This document shows, one piece after another, positions 18,801-26,088 of a stretch of 64,000 bases of DNA (position 1 is the stretch's first letter; the number at the start of each line of letters is the position of its first letter). The position numbers and the translations under genes are program-made. This DNA is from Alishewanella jeotgali KCTC 22429 (GTDB taxonomy: Bacteria > Pseudomonadota > Gammaproteobacteria > Enterobacterales > Alteromonadaceae), in contig NZ_AHTH01000039.1 of the NCBI RefSeq assembly GCF_000245735.1, forward strand, positions 86,768 to 150,767, given 5' to 3'. A model generated the notes under the pieces. It did not search any database. It worked only from the letters and a program-made list of their open reading frames with translations, and was not told the origin of the DNA.

Positions 18801-19871
18801 TCTGCTTCGGTCAGTGCTGAGCGGGTGGTTGGCCAGCCCTATCTGGAGGTAGTCCCGGATAGGGCTGCCATTGCCCGTTATGGTTTGAGTATGCAGCAGG
18901 TGCAGCAAAATCTCGCCGCTGCAGTAGGCGGAATGGAGGCGGGGCGCACTGTGGAGGGGCGCGAGCGCTATGGTATCACGGTGCGGTATATGCGTGAGCG
19001 CCGTGATAGTCTGGAGCAACTCTCTGAAATCCTGATTGATACCCCAGCGGGCTATCCGGTACCGCTGACACAGCTAGCGGAAATTCGTTATCAGCGCGGG
19101 CCTCAGATGATCCGCGCCGAAAACACCTTTTTAACCGCCTATGTGACCTTTGGTGGCTTAAGCGGTTGGGCTGAGGTTGACGTCGTCGATGCGGTTGCCG
19201 GCTATTTACAACAGGCCATTGCCTCGGGTGACTGGCAACTACCAGCCGGCGCCAGTTATAGTTTTGCCGGCAGTTTTGAGCATCAGCAACGTGCCAGTAA
19301 CACTTTGCAGTGGGTGATCCCGCTGTCGCTGGTACTGATTTTTATGTTGCTGTATTTGCAGTTTCAGCAGGTGACGACTGCGCTGATGATCTTTAGCAGT
19401 ATAGCGGTGGCTTGGGCTGGTGGCTTTATTGCACTGGATCTTTTCGCGCAGCCCTGGTTTTTAAACATCGACTGGTTTGAGATCAATATGCGCCAGCTGT
19501 TCCAGTTACAGAGCTACCACCTGAGTATTGCCGTCTGGGTAGGCTTCCTCGCGCTGTTTGGTATTGCCGTGGATGATGGCGTAGTGATGGCAACCTATCT
19601 GAAGCAGCAGTTTGCGACATTGAAACCGGCAAGTCGCAGCGAGGTGCGGGAACTGGTGATGCAGGCGGCGTTAAAACGCATTCGCCCCTGTTTAATGACC
19701 TCGGCCACCACGATACTGGCGCTATTACCGGTACTCAGCTCCACTGGTCGCGGTGCTGATCTGATGATCCCGATGGCGATACCGACGCTTGGCGGCATGC
19801 TGTTTGTGCTACTTAGCGTCTTTATGGTACCGGTGCTCTATGCTGCCCGGGAGGAGTGGCGCTTGCGTTAA
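15837..19871 (+). CDS. cusA: CusA-like heavy-metal RND efflux pump, enlarged
   Basis: A 1344-residue RND transporter of the HME group, about 300 residues longer than E. coli CusA. The ATG at 15837 has an AGGAGA site; the open frame reaches back to 15798. The three copper-binding methionines of CusA have counterparts in L-L-M-P-S, L-G-M-I-E-T and R-L-L-M-L-Q-T-G, and the proton-relay Asp is in T-I-V-D-M-G-I-I. Two insertions stand out: one of about 210 residues after the first membrane half, with some six extra hydrophobic segments, and a charged insert around E-F-K-T-D-E-R-G-R-R-R. The pump takes Cu(I)/Ag(I) from periplasm or cytoplasm to the outer-membrane channel. Partner is the CusB-like protein. 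Confidence 0.9.
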   Translation: MNTELPVRPWFERLLATCLAQKLLVMLLAALLLLAGVAYAPFGWKTGMPLEPVAVDAIPNLGENQQIVFTDWPGRSPQDVQDQLTYPLSVALMGVPGVKDVRSVSMFGFSSIAVIFDDNTEFYWSRTRLLEKLASLAPGTLPDGVQPTLGPDATALGQVYLYTLEGRDPTGRTTGGWDLDELRTVQDWYLSTGLLAAEGISEVASIGGYVREYQVEVNPDLLRIFQVSLADVSDAVMASNLDVSAGSREINGAEYLIRGVGYIKSLADIEQAVVRLAADNTPIRVSDVARVQLGPAARRGALDVNGAEAVGGVVTVREGYNPRRAIENVKRRLDEVSRGLPAKAVIDWQQVNASEVASFAALQQLPAWQGRDSASQQAWLNYLRTTPGDAWPAWLTLSQLTVVPFYDRSELIDETLGTLQDALTQQLLVTIVVVLALLLHFRAALAVSLMLPLAVLLSFITMKWLAVDANIVALAGIAIAIGTIVDMGIIVSENLLRQRQQEPDLSSIALVKKAGAEVGPAILTAISTTVISFLPVFTMTGAEGKLFGPLAYTKTFVLLAAALLALTVLPVILCLLFKWRRSELSSHWQRWLLSSRRWWLLLALIIIFVWSGYSLLGWATLFYGLVLLAHSHLRHRLWSHLQHQQPVLAQRILRLRQRLAQLRTPWLWSLGHKLLILAVLVAAVSILSQVWLPLGPMAGQFANWSFVSLLLLLVLGGFLLFLWSYPFLLALFLRVKVLFLCLPLLIIGYGTTVWLGAQQTLGWVPALYAGLGGDANHIRHSESWVHLTHRYPGLGREFMPALDEGAFLLMPSLMPHASIGEALAILQQQDAAIAAIPEVRSVVGKIGRAETALDPAPLGMIETLIQYHSEFKTDERGRRRYFKVDSQSGDFIRDTNGELIEDAKGRPYRQWREHIQSPDDIWQEIVRAAQVPGVTSAPKLQPIETRLLMLQTGMRAAMGVKLSAPDLETLDGLAVELEQLLRQAPGVQSASVSAERVVGQPYLEVVPDRAAIARYGLSMQQVQQNLAAAVGGMEAGRTVEGRERYGITVRYMRERRDSLEQLSEILIDTPAGYPVPLTQLAEIRYQRGPQMIRAENTFLTAYVTFGGLSGWAEVDVVDAVAGYLQQAIASGDWQLPAGASYSFAGSFEHQQRASNTLQWVIPLSLVLIFMLLYLQFQQVTTALMIFSSIAVAWAGGFIALDLFAQPWFLNIDWFEINMRQLFQLQSYHLSIAVWVGFLALFGIAVDDGVVMATYLKQQFATLKPASRSEVRELVMQAALKRIRPCLMTSATTILALLPVLSSTGRGADLMIPMAIPTLGGMLFVLLSVFMVPVLYAAREEWRLR

Positions 19872-19890
19872 TAGGCAATCCGGTGCAGTT

Positions 19891-19931
19891 GTAGCATCCT
19901 AGCCGCACCTCTCTGGCGGCTTTGATGCTAC
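19891..19931. terminator. Hairpin between cusA and the acyltransferase gene
   Basis: GTAGCATC (19891-19898) pairs with GATGCTAC (19924-19931), with an inner AGCCGC/GCGGCT stem. There is no U run, so it is a possible rather than a typical terminator for the convergent genes. Confidence 0.45.
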
Positions 19932-19966
19932 AGCCCCTGCTTTTGCTAAGTTGCCTTACCGTAGCG

Positions 19967-21232
19967 CTATATCGCGCTTGCCAACAACCGCAGCGCCAGC
20001 GGGCTTACCAGCAAGGCGCCAAGCAGATAGCCGCAAAAGCGTTGGCGCTGACTAAACGGATAACCGGTGTTAAGCCCGATCAGTGCCGAACACCAGGGTA
20101 AGCGCCACCCCAGCCAGACCAATAAAGCACAGGCTGCTGCCGTGAACACTAAGATCAGACTCGCTTCGGCCAGTGCGCCCACGGCATGGGGCGTCAGCCA
20201 TAGTGCCGCTACGATTAATAACGTCTGATGCACTAAATAACAGGGAAACACCGCGCGGTTGGCTATATTCAGATAACGGTGTGGCCGGTTCAGATAGTGC
20301 TGCGCCAGTGCCAGTAACCAGGCTACCACTGCTACACCTTGCAGCGAAAAGCTTAGTCTGAGAGCAAAACGCATTGGCTGCTGATAATCTGGCCACTGCG
20401 CCGGTTGCTGCAACTGGAAATATAACAGACAGAGCAGCAGATAATTCAGCAAACAGAACCACCCTAACGGACGGCGGCAGGCGTTAAGTTGCTGCCAAAA
20501 TCCGGGTACTGAAACCAGTGCCATGCCGAGCAGGAAAAACAGCAAGCCCTGCAGATCCCGGATACTGTCACCGCTGAATTGATAACGACAGAGTAACAAC
20601 AGGGCACCCACCCACACTAAAAACCAACCGATAGGCATCGTAAATAACCGCGTCAGTAGCCGATTTAGCCCAGGCAAATACAATAAAGGCGCAAGTAGCA
20701 TGGCCAGTAAGGTAAAGCGCCACAGGGAGCGTAAAAACCACAGATGATTGACATCAACATGTGGCCAAACGCCCCGTTGATAATTAGCAAATAGCGGATG
20801 ATCCAGCTCAAAAAACGCCAGATAAAACTGCCAGTAGCTCAGCGAGAGGCCGTCTTTTTGTACCATTTCGGCATAGAGCTGTGGTGGTACTATAATCCAG
20901 AGCCCTACCATTAGCGGCAACAGCAGCAACACGGTTCGCTTGCCGGCAAATTGCAGGTAAGCCCGCAGCCCCGGTAAACGCTTTAGCGCAGTACCAAGGG
21001 CAAAGCCGGCAATTAACCAAATTAGCAGCATCCGCCACGGCGAGGACAGCAGCATCAGATACTCCAGCGATGACGATAAGTACTGACTCTTATAGTGGTA
21101 GTCCCAGGAAGCAACATATAACATCCCCAGGTGGTATAGCATCAAGAGTCCGAACGCCAGCACTCTTAGCCAATCCAGGTCGTAGCGTCGTTCGGGGTGG
21201 CTTGTGGTGGTTCCGGGCACAGTATCGGTCAT
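19967..21232 (-). CDS. Membrane acyltransferase (acyltransferase-3 / OpgC-like)
   Basis: A 421-residue integral membrane protein with about ten hydrophobic helices. The N-terminus has the family motif R-Y-D-L-D-W-L-R-V-L-A-F with a His shortly after (L-M-L-Y-H-L-G-M), as in OpgC and other acyltransferase-3 proteins that move acyl groups onto periplasmic glycans or lipids. W-F-L-R-S-L and H-Q-T-L motifs are also present. The start at 21232 has an AAAGGAG site. The gene is divergent from a membrane LytTR regulator, an arrangement often seen for this family and suggesting regulation by it. Confidence 0.8.
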   Translation of the reverse strand: MTDTVPGTTTSHPERRYDLDWLRVLAFGLLMLYHLGMLYVASWDYHYKSQYLSSSLEYLMLLSSPWRMLLIWLIAGFALGTALKRLPGLRAYLQFAGKRTVLLLLPLMVGLWIIVPPQLYAEMVQKDGLSLSYWQFYLAFFELDHPLFANYQRGVWPHVDVNHLWFLRSLWRFTLLAMLLAPLLYLPGLNRLLTRLFTMPIGWFLVWVGALLLLCRYQFSGDSIRDLQGLLFFLLGMALVSVPGFWQQLNACRRPLGWFCLLNYLLLCLLYFQLQQPAQWPDYQQPMRFALRLSFSLQGVAVVAWLLALAQHYLNRPHRYLNIANRAVFPCYLVHQTLLIVAALWLTPHAVGALAEASLILVFTAAACALLVWLGWRLPWCSALIGLNTGYPFSQRQRFCGYLLGALLVSPLALRLLASAI

Positions 21233-21351
21233 TCACAACTCCTTTGAATTGATTTCACGGCAGAATCTTGTGCTAGTATGCTGGCGATAATAGGTTGCGG
21301 CTATAGCAGGTTGGCTTAGCGGTGGCACTGAGGGACAACAGGTGGCGACAG

Positions 21352-22272
21352 ATGACAAGCGGTAATTCCTGGTTCGTACAATGCGTGCAGCGCCATCCTG
21401 TGCGTAGCGGCTATTTGCTGTTTGCGCTGTTTTTGATCTTAAATGCCGCAGTCAATGTCAGTTCAATCTGGACGGCTGAGCAGCGGCAGCCGGACAGCAC
21501 CTTGTTAATTTGGCAACCGATACTGTGGGAATACAGCAGCGTGCTGAGTACCTTGTCACTCAGCCCGCTACTATTCTGGTGGTTTGGCCGGCACCCGCTG
21601 CAATTTAAAGCGCCAGCCCGACAACTGCTGCTGCACCTGGCGGCATCAGTGGTGTTTTCACTGAGTCATGTTGGCATTATGGTAACGCTGCGTAGCTGGG
21701 TGTACCGCTGGTTGGGTAGCGACTATCAATTCGGGCCGCTCGGACGTGAGCTTATCTATGAATATCGCAAAGATCTGTGGGCATATCTGGTCTTTCTCTG
21801 CGCTTTTCAGCTGGCACGTTTTGTTCACGCCAGATTACAGGGCGAAGCCTATGTGGTCGGGACCGCCGTCAGCGCCGACGCTGCAGGCGACCCCAGCCAC
21901 CAGGGGGCGACAAGTGGTACGGTCGAGCAACCGGGTTATTTTCTGGTTAAGAAACTGGATAAGGAATACCTGATCCGTGTCGAAGACATCGCCTGGCTGG
22001 AAGCTAACGGTAACTATGTGAATTTGCATAGCGAGGGACGCATTTATCCGCTACGCGCTACGCTGGCAGCTACCCTGGAAACTCTGCAGCAGGCCGGTTT
22101 TTGCCGGATACACCGCAGTCTGGCTGTTAACCTGCGTTATATAGAGAGTATTGGCTATCAGAGTAGTGGTGATGGCAGCATTTTATTGAAAACGGGTCAG
22201 CAGTTGACGTTGTCACGCCGCTATAAAGAACAGTTTAAAGCGACGGTGGACTGGACGCAAACTAAGCCATAG
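21352..22272 (+). CDS. Membrane-bound LytTR-domain transcription regulator
   Basis: A regulator of about 306 residues with three to four hydrophobic segments in the N-terminal 160 residues and a LytTR DNA-binding domain at the C-terminus (K-L-D-K-E-Y-L-I-R-V-E-D-I-A-W-L-E-A-N-G-N-Y through L-S-R-R-Y). There is no receiver domain, so it senses its signal through the membrane part. I prefer the ATG at 21352, preceded by AGGTGG; a GTG at 21322 is also possible. It is divergent from the acyltransferase gene, which is its likely target. Confidence 0.8.
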   Translation: MTSGNSWFVQCVQRHPVRSGYLLFALFLILNAAVNVSSIWTAEQRQPDSTLLIWQPILWEYSSVLSTLSLSPLLFWWFGRHPLQFKAPARQLLLHLAASVVFSLSHVGIMVTLRSWVYRWLGSDYQFGPLGRELIYEYRKDLWAYLVFLCAFQLARFVHARLQGEAYVVGTAVSADAAGDPSHQGATSGTVEQPGYFLVKKLDKEYLIRVEDIAWLEANGNYVNLHSEGRIYPLRATLAATLETLQQAGFCRIHRSLAVNLRYIESIGYQSSGDGSILLKTGQQLTLSRRYKEQFKATVDWTQTKP

Positions 22273-22273
22273 C

Positions 22274-22323
22274 AAGCCGCTATAGCGCCGGTCTGTCTTG
22301 CAAGGACATAGCCGGCGCGGCTT
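22274..22323. terminator. Long GC hairpin between convergent genes
   Basis: AAGCCG (22274-22279) and GCGCCGG (22285-22291) pair with CCGGCGC (22312-22318) and CGGCTT (22318-22323). The structure sits just after the LytTR gene stop and before the stop of the convergent gene, so it probably ends both transcripts. Confidence 0.55.
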
Positions 22324-22327
22324 AAGT

Positions 22328-23416
22328 TTATTGGTGGTAACTGATATGCTGATGGAAACGCACCGTTAAATCATCGCGCTCAGGTTGCAGATTTACCGCT
22401 TTAGCAAAACGACGCAGTGCGCTTTCTACTTCATTCATAAAGCGGCCATAACCCATATCGGTTTGGTCGTCTGGCGTGGCGAAAATGATCAGCTGCATCA
22501 TTTCTACCAGCTTATCACCCTGCAGATCGCTGACCAGCTGGCCTTGCTTGGCGCTGGGGTCAAAACCAATCATCTGTAACTCTGTGCCCTGGCTGCTTTT
22601 ATCAAACTGGCTGTTGCGGACCAGCGGTAATAAACCATTGGCCAGCACGGCCAGATGTTGCAGTTTTTCTTGCTGACAGGCCGAGACAAAGTGATCGGCG
22701 ATATGCTGATACAGCGGCAGATAGGGGCTGCTGCTGTGCAGATCCAGCTTTACCTGCTCTTTTAGCCGCCGGCTGAGCGGTAAATTGACAATCACATAAG
22801 TCAGGGCGCTATGGGCCGGCAGTTCCGCTTGCCGGGCTTTATAGCGGGCATCGATAGAGCGCAGTTTATAGCCGTAGCTTTCTTTACTGCCTTTGGCTTT
22901 GGCGAATAAATCATAGGTCAGATGCTGGTGATCACGGACTTTGATTTTCAGCTCTGCCAATGCCAGGCGGTTACGCAGCTCAGTCAGTAATGTCGTCACC
23001 TGCTGGTGAAAGGCTGCGGCATTAGAGCGCAGTGGCTGCTCGGTTGCCAGAAACAACAGGCTAATTTTCCGTGCCCGCACTTTGGCATCATAGAAGCTAT
23101 GCTGGGCTTCATGGTAGCTGGGGTTATAGAAAAACAGAATTTGCTCGGCGGTTTGCAGCACATAGGCTTCCTGGTGGAAGCGCACTACCGGGGTTTTACC
23201 GTTTGCAATCAGGTGCACATTGCGCAGGCCAAACTGATCGGCCAGTTCAAACAGCTTTTGACTTAGCGCCTGATACAGCGCCAGGTAGGGGGTGTCTGTG
23301 CTGCTTGCCGGGTAGCGGGCTACTAACTCATCGGACAAAACAAACTCAGCCAGCAGGTATTGATTATCGCGGGCCGACGCGGGCAAATAAACCTTGTGTT
23401 GCGAACTGACGGGCAT
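22328..23416 (-). CDS. DUF3083-like protein
   Basis: A 362-residue soluble protein. I place the start at the ATG at 23416 (M-P-V-S-S-Q-H-K-V), which has an AGGAG site 7 bases upstream; the frame extends further without a ribosome site. No signal peptide or membrane segment. It resembles the DUF3083 family restricted to Shewanella-like bacteria, with repeated features in its two halves (L-A-L-Y-Q-A-L-S and L-P-L-Y-Q-H-I-A; H-L-I-A-N-G and A-V-L-A-N-G-L), so the protein may have arisen by duplication. No function is known. It is transcribed alone. Confidence 0.7.
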   Translation of the reverse strand: MPVSSQHKVYLPASARDNQYLLAEFVLSDELVARYPASSTDTPYLALYQALSQKLFELADQFGLRNVHLIANGKTPVVRFHQEAYVLQTAEQILFFYNPSYHEAQHSFYDAKVRARKISLLFLATEQPLRSNAAAFHQQVTTLLTELRNRLALAELKIKVRDHQHLTYDLFAKAKGSKESYGYKLRSIDARYKARQAELPAHSALTYVIVNLPLSRRLKEQVKLDLHSSSPYLPLYQHIADHFVSACQQEKLQHLAVLANGLLPLVRNSQFDKSSQGTELQMIGFDPSAKQGQLVSDLQGDKLVEMMQLIIFATPDDQTDMGYGRFMNEVESALRRFAKAVNLQPERDDLTVRFHQHISYHQ

Positions 23417-23628
23417 AACCGTACTCCTGTACAGATTAAAATTGCGCCAATTGTAGCAAAAAGGCTGGCAAATGTGCCAGCTGGTTAACATTATTTAAAT
23501 CCTTGAGTGTTATCAGGTTTTTTTGCCGAGGCTGTGATAGCTCTTATATGCATAGCAGGATGTTTTTTAAAAAATTCTGCTAGAATAAGCAGTTATTACC
23601 TTTTAACCGCTGCCTGAACTCTGGATAG

Positions 23629-24276
23629 ATGATGTCTGTAACCTTATTAATTGATTATTGGCTAATTGCCATTACTGCACTCTTTGTTGTTGTTAACCCG
23701 CTGACAACGGCTTTTATTTTTGTCTCCTTGTTGCCAAATGCCAACGCCATTCAGCGTAGACGGGCCGCCAAACGTTCCACCCTGGTCTCGGCCGGGATCT
23801 TTTTGTTATTCGGTTTGCTGGGCAGTTTTATTTTTAAGGTGTTTGGCATTACGCTGGAAGCCTTTCGCATCGCCGGCGGCCTGATCCTGTTTGGTATTGC
23901 GATGAGCATGATGCAAAAAGGTCTGGATGATGGCGAAGAAGCAACAGGTAAAGAGCCGCATCCGGACGGCAAGCTGGCGAAAGATGTGTCGATTATTCCT
24001 TTGGCGATCCCCTTTATTGCTGGCCCCGGCGCCATTGCCACCGTGATGATCCTAACCAGTGAAGCACAGAGTTTGTGGCACTTTATTACGGTGTTCCTGG
24101 CTATCGGTATTACGACCTTTTCCTGTTATCTGGCAATGATTTATTCGCATGTACTGGTGCGTTATATCGGCGAGACCGGTAAAGAAATTATTACCCGGCT
24201 ATTCGGCTTGATCCTGTCGGTTATTGCCGTGCAGTTTGTGATTAACGGCGTGCTGGATATTTATCGTAGTCTGTAA
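23629..24276 (+). CDS. MarC-family (UPF0056) membrane protein
   Basis: A 215-residue inner-membrane protein with six hydrophobic helices and MarC-family motifs: V-V-N-P-L-T-T-A-F in the first helix, F-R-I-A-G-G-L-I-L-F-G-I-A-M in the third, and P-L-A-I-P-F-I-A-G-P-G-A-I-A near the fourth. The loop between helices 3 and 4 is hydrophilic (G-L-D-D-G-E-E-A-T-G-K-E-P-H). The family's function is still unproven; the old link with antibiotic resistance did not hold. Single gene with a terminator after it. The first of two adjacent ATGs was used; the second is 3 bases on. Confidence 0.88.
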   Translation: MMSVTLLIDYWLIAITALFVVVNPLTTAFIFVSLLPNANAIQRRRAAKRSTLVSAGIFLLFGLLGSFIFKVFGITLEAFRIAGGLILFGIAMSMMQKGLDDGEEATGKEPHPDGKLAKDVSIIPLAIPFIAGPGAIATVMILTSEAQSLWHFITVFLAIGITTFSCYLAMIYSHVLVRYIGETGKEIITRLFGLILSVIAVQFVINGVLDIYRSL

Positions 24277-24281
24277 AAAAA

Positions 24282-24303
24282 ACAGGGCGCCGTTGCGCCC
24301 TGT
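24282..24303. terminator. Bidirectional intrinsic terminator
   Basis: ACAGGGCGC (24282-24290), loop CGTT, GCGCCCTGT (24295-24303). An A8 run at 24274-24281 provides the U tract for the minus-strand antiporter gene. Confidence 0.8.
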
Positions 24304-24324
24304 GTTGCTTGCTTAGTAACCGGC

Positions 24325-25794
24325 TCAGGCCAGAATAATAAAGCCAAAGAATGCCAGCACCGCAGCGATAAAGGCATAGGGGAACTGGGTTAGGGCGTGG
24401 CTCATCAGGTTACAGCCCGAACCCTGCGCCGCTAATACGGTTGAGTCACTGTAGAAGCAGGCCTGACTACCAAAGGAACTGGCTGATAGCAGGGCACCAA
24501 TCACCAGTGGGATATTGGCATCTACTGCAATAGCCAGCGGCATCACAATCGGGATCGACACCGCAAAAATGCCCCAACTGGAGCCTGTAACGAAGGCTAA
24601 CACAGCCATCGCCACAAAGACCAACGCCGGTAACATCTGGGCGTTCATATAGGGCGCCAGGTTCTCAATCACGTATAGCGGTAACCCTAACTGATCACAA
24701 ACATCCTTAAAGGTAAAGGCCGCGATCACGGTACAGATCGCCGGTAACATGGTTTTAAAACCGTGCATCATCAGCTCCATCATCTCGGTAAAGGGCATCA
24801 GACGCTGCGCCATATACATTGGGATGGTCAGAATAAAGGTCAGGATTAACGCAGGCCAGATTTCCGCTTCAAACCAGATGGTAAAGCCAATCAGCATCAG
24901 CATCGGTAACAGGAAGTTATACAGCTTGCCGCCTTTTTTGTCTGACGCATCAAACTCTTCTTCAAAGGCTTCTACTGCAAAGTCGTCGCTGGTATGGGTA
25001 TGTGAAGCGGCGGTTTCAGCCGGCGCATCAATATTGCCACTGGATTGCTGGGCGGCTAGTTCGGCTTTTTTCATTGGGCCAATCAGCGGCACTATGCCTA
25101 AGATAACCAGCGGCACCATAATCAGCGCCAACCAGGCATACACCATATAAGGAATGGCTGAGATATAGGTTTTAATGCCATTGGGGTCGGTTTCCGGCGC
25201 GATACCGTTAGCCACCAGCAGACCGCCAAAGAAAATGGCCCAGGTTGAAATCGGCACCAGCACACACATTGGTGCGGCGGTTGAGTCAACCACATAGGCC
25301 AGCATTTCCCGCGATACCTTGTATTTGTCGGTGATCCGCTTCATGGTTTCGCCGACGGTTAAGGCATTCAGGTAATCATCGATAAAGATAATCAGACCCA
25401 GAAAGTAGGTCATAAACAGCGACGGTTTGCGGCCACTGGCATACTGCTGCGCCATCCGGCCAAAGGCAAAGGCGCCACCGGTATGCACCAGCAGCGCAAT
25501 TAAGGCGCCAAAGCCACCACAGACCAGAATTAACCAGCCGATGGTTTCGTCCTGCATCACGCGCACTGAGGTTTCGCCCAGATTAAATAGGGCTTCAATC
25601 GGTGAGCCCGCCAGCAAAATTAAGCCGGCGGCGGCACCTAACACCAGCGCCAGAATAGGCCGCTTTAACCAAACGGCAAACGCCAGCACGACTAAGGCGG
25701 GGATCAGACTAATGGCTGAAGGTTCAACGGCGGCCGCTTCGGCCGCCGCAGCAATAGGTTCGGCCAGACTCTCTAAAGATGCATCTGCTGACAT
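24325..25794 (-). CDS. NhaC-family sodium-coupled antiporter
   Basis: A 489-residue membrane transporter of the NhaC family, with about twelve helices. Diagnostic stretches include F-I-D-D-Y-L-N-A-L-T-V-G, D-S-T-A-A-P-M-C-V-L-V-P-I-S-T-W-A and the late S-S-W-G-I-F-A-V-S-I-P and C-F-Y-S-D-S-T-V-L-A-A. A charged cytoplasmic loop (about residues 235-285) is typical. NhaC members exchange Na+ for H+ or move amino and organic acids; which applies here cannot be read from the sequence. The gene has an extended -10 promoter and a roughly 170-base leader with strong hairpins and a small terminator-like stem, so control by attenuation is likely. There is no clear ribosome site at the ATG. Confidence 0.85.
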   Translation of the reverse strand: MSADASLESLAEPIAAAAEAAAVEPSAISLIPALVVLAFAVWLKRPILALVLGAAAGLILLAGSPIEALFNLGETSVRVMQDETIGWLILVCGGFGALIALLVHTGGAFAFGRMAQQYASGRKPSLFMTYFLGLIIFIDDYLNALTVGETMKRITDKYKVSREMLAYVVDSTAAPMCVLVPISTWAIFFGGLLVANGIAPETDPNGIKTYISAIPYMVYAWLALIMVPLVILGIVPLIGPMKKAELAAQQSSGNIDAPAETAASHTHTSDDFAVEAFEEEFDASDKKGGKLYNFLLPMLMLIGFTIWFEAEIWPALILTFILTIPMYMAQRLMPFTEMMELMMHGFKTMLPAICTVIAAFTFKDVCDQLGLPLYVIENLAPYMNAQMLPALVFVAMAVLAFVTGSSWGIFAVSIPIVMPLAIAVDANIPLVIGALLSASSFGSQACFYSDSTVLAAQGSGCNLMSHALTQFPYAFIAAVLAFFGFIILA

Positions 25795-25970
25795 GGTTTT
25801 TTATTCTCATACTAAAAGCCGGGATAGCCGGCAAAGTTAACTGAACCGTTGCAGCAGATTTACAACTCAACGGAGCGGACTACGGTGTTGCATCTTCGAC
25901 TAGACCACGCGGAAACGTGCATAAGTATGCAACACGGGTTCGCCTGTTCTTTCGGCAGACAAACCCGTGC
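25795..25970 (-). promoter_or_regulatory. Structured leader of the NhaC gene, candidate riboswitch or attenuator
   Basis: Read on the minus strand, the leader contains a 14-bp hairpin with a 9-nt loop (25956-25969 with 25933-25946), a UUGCAU/AUGCAA closing pair with a small inner CACG/CGUG stem, a CCGUUG/CAACGG stem (25868-25873 with 25846-25851), and just before the gene GCCGG-5 nt-CCGGC followed by UUUU (25832-25814), a weak terminator. It does not match the core of the lysine riboswitch or another class I can recall. Confidence 0.5.
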
Positions 25971-25998
25971 ATCATAGCAAAAAATTTCTGCAGCACAA
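25971..25998 (-). promoter_or_regulatory. Extended -10 promoter of the NhaC gene
   Basis: On the minus strand: TTGTGC (25998-25993), a 16-bp spacer ending in TGC, and -10 TATGAT (25976-25971). The TGn before the -10 marks an extended -10 promoter. Transcription should begin near 25964. Confidence 0.65.
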
Positions 25999-26017
25999 TT
26001 GAAATTTAAACAGAAAA

Positions 26018-26048
26018 AAGCCCAAACCGGTCACGCCAGTTCGGGCTT
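26018..26048 (-). terminator. Intrinsic terminator of valS
   Basis: On the minus strand AAGCCCGAAC pairs with GTTTGGGCTT (one G-U pair) and is followed by a run of T (26019-26014). Confidence 0.85.
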
Positions 26049-26088
26049 GTAAGGGGCCGTTTCGCGCTATCATAATTAGCGCTGCTGA

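Noticed and set aside
25795..25998. Lysine riboswitch before the NhaC gene
   Set aside because: The conserved AGAGG-GC core and the later GGCUGAAAGG-like blocks are absent; only generic stems are seen.
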